Assembly (NCBI GenBank): GCA_016801845.1 | Contig: CM028924.1 | Coordinates: 1,939,501-2,003,500 of the forward strand | Origin: Polydactylus sextarius | Taxonomy: Eukaryota; Chordata; Actinopteri; Polynemidae | Reading direction: 5' to 3' | DNA: 64,000 nt | Shown: piece by piece, positions 1-10,378 of the stretch | How the letters are laid out: each line of letters begins with the position of its first letter | How positions within the stretch are numbered: position 1 is the stretch's first letter | Position numbers and translations under genes: made by a program | The notes under the pieces: model-generated | Database searches by the model: none | Told to the model about the DNA's origin: nothing | The model's input: the letters and a program-made list of their open reading frames with translations, nothing else

Positions 1-242
1 ATTTATACATCCTTCACTCTTCCCTCTTAGGGATTGGTTTAACGTTACTCTACTCTGTGTTTGCAGCAGCGCTGAAGCCGTCTCTCGTTTCTTATTCACT
101 ATTTAGTGTTCATATATTATTTGGTGCTTATTGTTTTGCTCAGTCGTCGTATATAAATGCACAACCGTGCGACTCCGAAGCCGATCTGAGGCTCCTGCTG
201 ATGCAGCAACGATGCTGATTCCACTTGTTTGTGATTCTCCAG
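1..242 (+). other. gmps: gmps intron, 3' end
   Basis: This is non-coding sequence ending in the acceptor AG at 241-242. No exon resembling the preceding gmps segment (the LREE-type stretch before GKVIEPL) is seen here, so that exon is off the window. Confidence 0.7.
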
Positions 243-3200
243 GGAAAAGTAATCGAACCGCTGAAAGATTTCCATAAAGATGAGGTCAGAGCACTGGGTA
301 GAGAGCTGGGTCTGCCAGAAGAGATTGTCTCTCGACACCCTTTCCCCGGCAAGTACATAAACACACACGACTATGATGTCATTACTCTGACAAAACTGTG
401 CAACAGTGACTTGTATCAACATAATAATCTGCAGCGTTGGTGTTTCATCTCACCTTTCTAGTTACTTATTCAGTCCTCAGTCGCTCCGGCTTTATCTATA
501 ACTGCACCTCCTCTCCTTTTAGGTCCTGGTTTGTCCATCAGAGTCATTTGTGCAGAGGAACCGTACGTCTGTAAGGATTTTGCAGAGATAAACAACATCC
601 TCAAAATCATCACAGACTTCTCTGCAAGTGTCAAAAAGGTCAGAACAACACAAACGTATTGTTAAACTGATATATTACACGTCATAAATATTTGAAGACA
701 AATGTTTGAAGAACACAGATCTAAACGCACGCAGAGCTGAGAGAAGATTTCTAGTGTTTCCAATGAACCAGACAAAGTAGAAAAGTAAATCAAAGAATCA
801 TAAACTGCTTAAGAAACATGTGTAGACCACATTCCTGAGGAATAAATTCAGGTAAATCACAAAATCTGCTTGTAGCCAAGAAGTAACAACAATAGCAGCA
901 GTTTATTCCTGATTGATAATGTGCAACCTCTGCTGGATCGTTTGTCACATTGCAACAAAATCAAAACGAAAAAATGAAACAGGTTGTGTTTCTGTGTTTC
1001 ACTTTTCTGCTAAAGGAGGAAAAAAGAGGCAACATCTAGAAGTTAAAAACTGAAATTAGGAATCAGGATGAAAAGCAGAAAGTCCTTCAACTTATGTTGA
1101 AGCTTCATGTGACATTTTATTTATAATGTAGTTAAAGGTGGTGACTCCCTCGATGACTAAACTGTATTTCCATTTTCGACCCATTTTCCATATTTGCAAA
1201 CTGTCTCTGTCTCCTTTCAGCCCCATACGTTGCTGCAGAGAGTCAAGTCGTGCATATCAGACGAGGAGGAGGAGAAGCTCATGCAGATCACCAGCCTTCA
1301 TTCACTCAATGCCTTCCTGCTGCCAATCAAAACTGTCGGCGTCCAGGTAATAAAACTGTGGCCAATGAGCTTTATTTTCTACACTTAACTGGTTTATTAA
1401 AGGCCATAATCCAGTGTCCATTTTTTATGATTTGTCTAAATGTAGCTCATTGTTTGTTTTAGTGTTTCTGAGCTGGAGAACTGAAATGTGTTCAGGGCTG
1501 TTGATGAATGGTTAAAGGCCGATCCAGACACTGGGGACACTGTGTCACTGTTGCTGTTTGCATCTTTTCTTTAAAACTATAATTTAGTGTTCAACCACCA
1601 GACACACCCACACACACACACACACACAAACACAGAAAGTGTTTCTCTTTGTTACTTTTTTTTATATCCGTCTGGCCAAGGGAGGAGCACATTTTAGTTT
1701 TTTTTTTTTTTGTTAACAGAGTCTCTGACGTGTGTGAAGTCATAAACATAGCAACAAAAAAAAAAAAAAAAAAACACCACTTTCCAGTCATTCATACTGA
1801 CCTTTTAGTTTTCGCCTGGAGAAAACGTTTGCTCACCCAGACAGTGCGGTCAGCCAGTGACTCTGTGCATCTGTGTGTGGGTGTGTCCTATTACTTCCTG
1901 TTTGAAGCCACAGTTTTAAATTTGCCCGTAACCTCAAATTGTGAGGCAGACAGAGTTAGAGTCTGTGGACAAACAAAGGCAGGTTTGAGCGCCTGGGGAA
2001 TAAAAACAGCCCAACTATGCAGACTTATTTTTAGACGCTTGAATGTTTATTTAACACACACGCACACTAAAAAAGGAGTAAGTTTAAGGGGAATTTGCTC
2101 GTCGTATACATGCTCATTTTACATGTTTTAGAAGGTTTTTTTCTTTCTCCGTCTCAGGGCGATTGCCGGTCATACAGTTACGTATGCGGCGTCACGAGTA
2201 AAGAATCTCCACACTGGGAATCTCTCATGTTCCTGGCCAGACTCATCCCTCGTATGTGCCATAGCATCAACAGGTAACACGCGAGTCTTTCCAGCGCGTC
2301 TGCAGTGTTGTCACAAAACAGAACCATTCATTTGTTCATTGACGTGTCTCCTCCTTCCAGAGTTGTGTATGTATTCGGGTCTCATGTGAAGGAGCCTCCG
2401 ACAGACATTACCCCAACCTTCCTGACCACAGGCGTTCTGAGTACACTCAGACAGGCTGACTTTGTAGCCCACTCTATCCTTAGAGAGTCTGGTAAGTGTG
2501 ATGTGAGACATTTTAATTTATTCTTATGTGCTGAAGCATTAAAAGATTACGGGGGAGGATTTATATTTGGTGAAAGTGTGTGAGCAGCTTGAGTAATACA
2601 GTCGCACTTTCTGCACATCTATTCAGTCCTTGTACAAAACCTGCCTTTAGTACGCTCACATACTTAACCAGAACAGGACGTTTGAGCGAATACTTAACAT
2701 CCTCAAGGGGAATGTCGCATCCGCAGAGACGAAGTTAATATTTGTTTGAGAAAGTTTCTGTGCTCTGAGATGTCAAGACTTTTCTTATGTAACATCTGCA
2801 CTTGACAAAAGACAATTTATTGTGCAGATTTTACATCATCAAGACATTTCAAAGAGAAAACTCTAGTTGAGGCATAAACTTTAACTTTTTGCATGTTAAC
2901 AATAATAAAAAGTCCACATGTGCGTCCTCCAGGGATGAATAAAATGTTTTTCAGATTCATTCCTAGATGTGGCTTTTTTCAATATTGAGATATTTTTATT
3001 CTGTCTTTTTTTTTTCAGGCTACTCTGGTAAAATCAGCCAGATGCCGGTCATCTTGACTCCACTGCACTTTGATCGTGACCCACTGCAAAAGCAGCCTTC
3101 CTGTCGGCGTTCTGTGGTGGTTCGCACGTTTATCACCAGCGACTTTATGACCGGCATCCCAGCAATGCCTGGCAACCACATCCCAGAGGAGGTAAACGTA

Positions 3201-4027
3201 ACTTCATCTTAAATCTGGTTCACACTGGTCGACTTCACCATCGATCAGTGAGTCTCAGTCTCTGTCGTGATCGTTGGCGACTTGTGTTCCCATGATGTGG
3301 AGTCTCAACAACTGGTCTGAGACCTGTAGTGTTCACACTACAAGACTTGTCAGTGATTGACTCCCGATCACACCGTGACGTCACCAAACTCTACGTCTGG
3401 TCACGTGAACTAGACAGGATGTAGCCGCTGCTTCTCACCGTGATTTACAGCCGTTTATTGTTGACGAGCACCGGTGAAGACGCTGCCTCCGACACAGACT
3501 AAACTGCTAAACTGGCGTGTAAACATCACCATGGCAACACACTGGTTTTCACGGTGGAGCTGAAATCAGCAGCAGACCTCCCCGGTACCGGGTAACATCT
3601 GGATCAGACGCGGGGAGTTTGTAGAAAGTGAAAATGAAAGAAAAAGCGTTAAAACGTCAGACTTTTAAACGTGGTTGTGAGTGAATCAGTGAGACGGCAG
3701 CAGCATTTATCTCACATCCCTCCTCTGATTGGCTGTCGCTCTTTGTCAGTCTCTTCAGACTCCTCCAGTTTTCTAACATGACAGATCCAGTCCCGGTCTC
3801 AGACCAGGTCCCGACGGCCTCTGATGGAGTCGTTAGGACACTAACTCGACTAGTGTGAACTAGTCTATTCTCAGTGTCATCTTCTATCTTTTAAAGAGTT
3901 ACTAATGCTCTGTTTTTTCCTCCAGGTGGTGCTGAAGATGGTAAATGAAATCAAGAAGATTCCAGGCATCTCCAGAGTCATGTATGATCTGACCTCCAAG
4001 CCGCCGGGCACCACAGAGTGGGAGTAA
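243..4027 (+). CDS. gmps: GMP synthase (glutamine-hydrolysing), last seven coding exons
   Basis: GMP synthase converts XMP, ATP and glutamine to GMP in the cytosol, the last step of de novo guanine nucleotide synthesis. Seven exons join in frame: 243-348, 523-638, 1221-1346, 2158-2273, 2361-2491, 3019-3191 and 3926-4027 (870 nt, 289 residues plus TAA). The first exon carries the end of the ATP-pyrophosphatase domain (EPLKDFHKDEVR) and the conserved HPFPGPGL segment, which spans the first intron. The rest is the C-terminal dimerisation domain with TSDFMTGIPA, ending in the family's SKPPGTTEWE tail. It matches my memory of the vertebrate protein (about 693 residues) without gaps, so residues of roughly 405 onward are here and the N-terminal glutaminase part lies upstream of the window. 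Every junction is GT-AG except the first, which is GC-AG. No lesion is visible and the gene looks functional. Confidence 0.97.
349..522 (+). other. gmps: GC-AG intron of gmps
   Basis: The exon must end at 348 to rebuild the invariant HPFPG-PG junction, which places the donor at GCAAGT (349-354). The acceptor is TTTTAG (517-522). The rest of the donor is a perfect U1 match, which is typical of the rare GC-AG class. The next GT (353) would put extra residues and a frameshift in a near-invariant stretch. Confidence 0.9.
639..3018 (+). other. gmps: gmps internal introns (639-1220, 1347-2157, 2274-2360, 2492-3018)
   Basis: Four ordinary introns with GT-AG ends separate the exons at 1221-1346, 2158-2273 and 2361-2491. 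The 1347-2157 intron holds a short CA run (about 1604-1628), a T tract near 1700 and an A tract at about 1756-1774. Nothing else is recognised in them. Confidence 0.75.
3215..3865. mobile_element. Candidate nonautonomous DNA transposon (MITE) in the last gmps intron
   Basis: The left end reads CTGGTTCACACTGGTCGAC (3215-3233). The inverted right end at about 3845-3865 reads CTCGACTAGTGTGAACTAG, giving terminal inverted repeats with few mismatches. A second inverted pair is nested inside: CTGGTCTGAGACC at 3312-3324 and its complement at 3795-3807. The element is about 650 bp, has no transposase-like ORF, and lies wholly within the 3192-3925 intron. I could not see a convincing target-site duplication. 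Arrangement and size suit a MITE, perhaps of the hAT group, but the superfamily is a guess. Confidence 0.6.
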
Positions 4028-5975
4028 AACACAACACGACGTCATACTGATAGAACGCACTCACACACAATGCACAGACACGCTCCACAGATTTCGGAGA
4101 GAGCTGGTGAACTCCTCTCCTCTTCCTCTGTCCTTCCTCCTCCCTCTAGTCCTCCTCCACCTTTCCCCCTCTCTACCCTCCCTCTCCCCCATCCTCCCTC
4201 TTTCTTCAACATTCCCATGGAAGACAGACCGTACTGTGACGGGCGCACGTTGAGAAGCGCTGCTGTTCTGCTCTTCCCACCACTCCCTCCCTGGTCTTAA
4301 TAGTTTTGGCGATACGGATTAATTAATGTTGGTTATTGATAATATATTGTCATTTTTGATCCATGTTCAAACAATGTGTTTCCTCTCTTATGACGAAAAA
4401 GATGAATTGCTGCTTACTTTTGTGAGGTAAACCTTTAAAGACGAGTGGCGAGAAGCTGTGAAAGTTCAGAAAGTGAACTTGATGTTGTGCCTCAGGTTAC
4501 GGGATGAGCTTAACACGAAAGCAAGCAAATAATAGCATAATGAAAAGATAATTAAGAAAACAGCAGGAGGAGTGTTTAAAAAAAAAAAAAAAAGATCTTT
4601 AGCAATTGTGTTCTGCCTTTTCTTATTTTTTGTCGGATGTTTTTGTTTTCTTGTCGTAGGTCAGAATGTTCTCCGCCTCAGACTATCTCTCTCTGTCTGT
4701 TCATTTTCACTTTCTACCTGTTTAACTGTGCTCTGAAGGTTTCTGTCTGAACATGAGTAAAACTAAAACGGACGAACCTGTGTGACCAATCAACAATTTA
4801 TAAGCTTTTTTGTTTTTGTTTTTTTTTTTGCCAAAAGTCGAATATGCTGTGGTGATATATAACACGTTGTGGGCTCCTCTGATGATCTTGTCCAAGGCTA
4901 CATTTGTTGATCTGAGCTGTTGAATTGTTGGTGTGATGACTGGTTTGCAGCTGTGCAGGAGGCCAATATGATGGGTAACTGAGTGTGTTGTTCGTTTTGT
5001 TTTTTTTGGCATGAGTCATGACCCAACCTAGACTCTGATGTTTCCAGAAAGGAGGATGTGACACTGTTGTTTTTCTCCTCATGCTGCAAATACATCTGCT
5101 CTTTATGAAGGGTAAACATGGTGAGATGATAACAAAAATGATTATTATTAAGTACAGTAGAGTTTATAACGATGTTGTGTAAATGGCTGTCGTCACTTCA
5201 TTGTTAATTGGCTGCTCTTGTGTTGTGCAGGGGCACATTTTTTTTTTTTTGTTGCACACATTGTCTTTTTTTTCTAACTATTTGGTGCTTTTTTTTTTGC
5301 AAAAACATAACAAAACATTCATCCAGTGAATCATTCACCTCATGAAGTGTGTCAAAGGTCAGTTCAGGAGTTTGATGCCATCTCCAGCATTTCTGTGTAC
5401 TGTCTTCATAGAGGCATTACTCATTTATTTCTCTTCAGTCAAAACATTCATTTAGGCCTCAGTGGATGCTGCGCTCAGGTTGAACTGAGTTTTTTTTTTT
5501 TCCAGTTAGAGACGATATTTCTTCTTTTGCCTCCAGATTTCATCTTCGTGCCTCTCGTCCTTTGTTACATTTTTTTTTTATCTTTTTCTCATTTAGTGGC
5601 AGAATACTCCTAATGCAAAATAAATGGATTTCCTAACTTGTCTTAACTGCTACTAGTGTATCTCCCCGTGTTCTGCCTTTTATACGTGTGCATTTTGTGT
5701 TGCAAATGTCTCCATAGAAAACAGCAACTTGATAATAATGGACATATAATTTTGTAGTTGGATTTTATTGCAATATTGATAAGATTAAGTTATGCAACTC
5801 TTGTCTGATGGTTTTTGTTTTTGTTGTTTTGTTTTTTTATTATTATTTTTTTTGTTCAGCAATGCTCATTCTCCTTAGTAACGTGCCTCAAACCAAGCCA
5901 CTGCATGCAGTTTCAACTATGACGACATTTGTACAATGGAAAACTGAGCTTTAATAAAGATCTCCATGTTGAAAC
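4028..5975 (+). other. gmps: Probable gmps 3'UTR
   Basis: The stretch after the stop codon is pyrimidine-rich at first (4100-4210), then T-rich with many short T runs. It has no credible ORF. AATAAA motifs occur near 5619 and, in a better context, at 5953-5958. Extending the UTR to about 5975 is an inference from the last signal. Confidence 0.55.
5953..5958 (+). terminator. gmps: Polyadenylation signal AATAAA, probably gmps
   Basis: This is a canonical AATAAA downstream of the gmps stop and before the next gene. An alternative AATAAA near 5619 could give a shorter UTR. Confidence 0.45.
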
Positions 5976-7719
5976 TTCTCATATCTGTCATGAAAAACAT
6001 ATCTACCCTCACAAAACTATGTGTAAAGTGTCTATGTATAAAGGTATAAAGGTAAACTGACTGTCATCAAAGGATATTTTATAAAATTTGCAAGAAATAG
6101 AACATAATATCTTACAAATAATTAGTAGTAATTTACTAAAATCTAATTCACTTAAAAATAAACAGAATTTTAATTAATTGACTCATTTTTAAATGTTACA
6201 GACACTTAAAATAATTTGCCAAAAAAAAGAAAAAAAGAAACCTTAATTATTATACTATATAAAACACTGATGCACATTAATACTTTACTACAAATAAAGT
6301 ATTAAAATAAGAGGTATGTTCCTAATTCAATCGAAATGTGTTAATACATTTTTAAATAGAATTTAATTTAAGTTCTTTTGAAGTTTAACTGCTCATTGAA
6401 CGATAAAATTCAAATAAACTTCAAGTTGTGAAAGAAGTAAAAAACTATATTTTATAAAGAATCTGTCCAACTTAAGAGTAACATACTTAAAGCACAGTAA
6501 TCATGTGCTTTATTGTACTTGAATTATAGTTAAATATACCTGATTTAGTTTATTTATTTTAAAATGATCAAAGTTTAAAAATAAAGTCATTTTACTTGTT
6601 AGTTTTCTTACTTTAAATGTATTTGTACTGAGTGTATAAGTATAGTAAATACTACAAATGTACTTATTTACTTAATTTGCATTTTATTTTTGTGGCACAC
6701 TGATAATGTACTTGTTAGTATTTAAGTAAATTTCTTTTTAAAAGCTCTCGTGTGGAGCTGGACACAGAAATTAACTGGGTTTTTTTTTTTTGTAAATTGT
6801 TCTTGTTCTTAATTGATTTCTCGCAGATTTCATCAGCATCAGTCAGACGTCTCTCATGTGCCTGAGGCAGATCACAAGGGTTCAATCTCACACACACACA
6901 CACACACACACGCTGTAGTAATCATTGATCATCAGTAGCAGCAGATATCCATGAAATACGACTCTTTCTGTGTGATCCAGCCTTCGTTATCGTTTCATGC
7001 TGTAACATTGTCACGCAGCGACAGTAAACAGCTGTTTTAGTGACAGAGATTTACAGAGTGTTGTCACTCAGACGGTCCCCGTGTGTTCAGGGTTCAGGTG
7101 TCTGTCTGTCCCTGTTGACTGAAAGACAAGAGCAAACACGCTCAATCGGCCATCAACACGCTGCAGAGCTGCACTCGGGGGACGAGACACGATTTTGGAA
7201 CAGTCGCTTTGCCATAATGTTATGTAAAGACTACAAGTTACCACATGCAGCTGCTAATTAACTTCTGGCCTGTGGCGGTTTGTCTTGTGTAGCTGACCTG
7301 ACTACAGACTAATGAACCGACTGCTACTTTACAGGAAGAAAGACACAAACAGAGGGAAGATAAAGAGAATAGAGAGATATGTGAAACGTATTTGATATAG
7401 AAATGTTTTTTTAATTTGTGTTTAAGCTTCTGGAGATTTAACAAAAACCACTTTTCGAACCACATGTAACTCTCTACACTATCATGATAAAGCTGTGGTC
7501 AAAAGTCACAAACTCCTACTTCATATTAAAGAATAATCTGCTCTCAGTCAGAAATAGTTTCTGTGATCTCTGTCGTCCTCTTTACTTTTGCACGGTTGAA
7601 TCTGATCTCAGGTTACCTGGAGCAGCACATCTCCCCCGGGAGCAGATAAGACACCTGTCACACTTTAGTGTCTGCCACAGCGAGAGCTCAACCGACTCCT
7701 TTCTGTGACGGTGTGTAAC
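5976..7719. other. Intergenic region between gmps and the receptor gene
   Basis: About 6050-6720 is very AT-rich, with recurring short motifs around ACTTAAA and TTTAAGT. A (CA)n run lies at about 6889-6911. The last few hundred bases must hold the receptor's promoter and 5'UTR, but no TATA box or initiator can be singled out. No gene is recognised. Confidence 0.6.
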
Positions 7720-10346
7720 ATGGAAATCGGACGCTTTTTGCTCGGATTATGTGTCTTTTGCTACTTTTACAGATCTGACTCAGCAGAGTCCACATGTAAG
7801 CTGAAGGCCAAGTTCAACCTGAGTGGATACAAGAATGTGGAGAAGAAGAAGGTCGTCGTTGGGGGGATGTTTCCTGTTCACAAGCGTATTGTGTCTAGTG
7901 ATGGAAACACTTCAATGGTACCTGTCTCCTCGGGGTGTGAGGGGTGAGTTGAATCGTCTTAGTTTTGTTCCCGAGACTTTTTTCATCACTGTGACTGTAA
8001 CTTTAGTTTCCTTTAGCTCACGTTGTCGTTGAACTCGTCATAAACAAATGTTTATTCCAAGATAAATCAAATCAGTCTATACTTCAGCTCTTGAGAGATT
8101 TATTTTTATTTAGTCTTTTATGTATTTCTGTTTTTTTTAACTTCATGATTTTACAGAAATAAAGAGCAGAGCAGGGCAGTTCCTCTGGGGCCAATTAGCT
8201 CCAGTAGTCAGGCCTCTACAGTTTTATATGCAACAATAATCAGCAAGTCTGTGAATTGTTCTCTTGTGGGTAAATTAGATAATAACATAAAAGCATATAT
8301 CTTTACACATTAACCATGTATAGTTTTGTTTACTGATATCTTGAAATGTGCCGTTTGTTTGTTTTGCTCAGATTTAACTTCCGCACTTTCCGCTGGACCC
8401 AGACGATGTTGTTTGCCATCAACGAAATCAACCAAAGGACCGACCTGCTGCCCAACACCGACCTGGGTTACGTCATCTACGACTCCTGCTTCACCATCTC
8501 CAAGGCCGTGGAGGGAACGCTCACGTACTTGACGGGTCAAGACGAAGCCGTACCAAACTACCGCTGCGGTACCGGAGCACCTCTGGCTGCTCTGGTTGGA
8601 GCTGGAGGCTCTGATCTGTCCATCGCCACCGCCAGGATACTGGGACTTTACCACTTCCCACAGGTAACACACAAGTGAGTGAAACACAATCAAAGTAGAT
8701 AAAGGCGAGAAGAAATCAGACATGTTTGACTTTTTCCTCTTCAGGTCAGTTATTTTTCATCATGCACTGCCCTGGAGAGTAAGTTCCAGTTCCCCACTTT
8801 CCTGAGGACGATTCCCAATGATAAGCACCAGTCGACAGCGATGGCTCAGCTGGTGCTGCACTTCGGCTGGACCTGGGTCGGCACCATAGCTGCAGACGAT
8901 GACTACGGCAAATACGGCATCAAAGACTTCAAGGAGCAGGTGGAGGAAGCCGGTGTCTGCATCTCCTTCTCTGAGACGCTGCCCAAAGTAACCACTTCTT
9001 CCTTCTTTACAATATTTTTCCATCTGACCCAACACAGAGTGATAGTTTCTATACACGTTGTATAAACTTCAGGTGAGTTCTCCAGAGGACATCCAGCGTA
9101 TTGTTGAAACTGTCATCGACTCCACGGCCAAGATCATCGTGGTTTTCTCATCAGACGTTGACCTCAGTCCTCTAATAGAGGAGCTGATCCGGAACAACGT
9201 GACCAACCGTACCTGGATCGCCAGCGAGGCCTGGGTCACCTCTGCTCTCATCAACCAACCGGGGGTGAGTGACGTCTGAGTGACGGCTGCAGATGATGAA
9301 TGAAATGTTTCCATCACATCTCATTCATGTTTATATTCCAGGTGAAATCATTGCTGGGTGGTGCTCTGGGGTTTGGGGTAAAGAGGGCTGACATCCCTGA
9401 TCTTCAGCGCCATCTGCTGGACCTGGACCCCTACTCAGATGCACTCACTGAGGAATTCTGGGAGACGGTTAGTGTGACCAAAAATGTGTCTTCACTCACT
9501 GATAAAAAATATATATTTGTTTCTCTTCTTGAGAAACATTCTTGTCCTTTTCTTTTTTGTCCTACAGTTGTTTAACTGCACACTGGACTATAGTAAAGCT
9601 ATGAAACAGGCCAAACTGAAAGCAGAGCAGGTTAACGGCACAACATCGAGGGCGACGAGGAGTCTTCCTTACGGGTTGTGCACAGGAAAGGAATCTATTG
9701 CACAGCTTAATAACACCTACTCTGATGTTTCACAGCTACGAATCACTTACAAGTCAGTTCTCACCACATCAACATGAATGTATAAATGTGACTGATGATT
9801 AACGATGATTAATGATGTTGGTGGCGTCTTCTCTCAGTGTTTACAAAGCTGTGTATGCTGTAGCTCACGCTTTACACAACATGGAGGTCTGTGAACTCGG
9901 ACAGGGGCCGTTCAACGGCAACCGCTGCGCTGACATCACCGACTTTCAGCCATGGGAAGTAGGTGCTCAGATGAAGATAGAATAAACTGAATAACGTGAC
10001 TTTTCATGTCTTTTCAGTCTGGTCTTTATCTCTCTCCATCTTCTCTTAGCTGATGTATTACCTGAAGAACGTGCATTTCAAAGTGCCGAACACCAACGAG
10101 GAAATTTACTTCAACGACGGAGACGTGGAGGGTTTTTATGACATCATCAACTGGCAGTTTAACGGTAACGGAGAGATTTCCTACATCACTGTGGGACGTT
10201 ATAACGGCTCTGCAGAAGAAGGAGACAGGATGACCATTAAAAATGACTCTATTTTGTGGAACAATGACGAGCTGGAGGTGAGAAACGTATTGATTATTAA
10301 TCATTTTACTTGGTTTGAATATATGGTCAAGTATACACTCGTTTTA

Positions 10347-10378
<32 letters not shown>

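Noticed and set aside
349..360. Alternative GT donor at 353 for the first gmps exon
   Set aside because: It would add residues and break the invariant HPFPGPGL reading. The GC donor at 349 restores it exactly.
1649..2131. 160-codon + strand ORF
   Set aside because: It lies in a gmps intron, starts at CTG and crosses T and A homopolymer tracts. It has no family resemblance.
8310..8723. 137-codon minus-strand ORF
   Set aside because: Antisense shadow of receptor exon 2, whose + strand reading matches the class C family.
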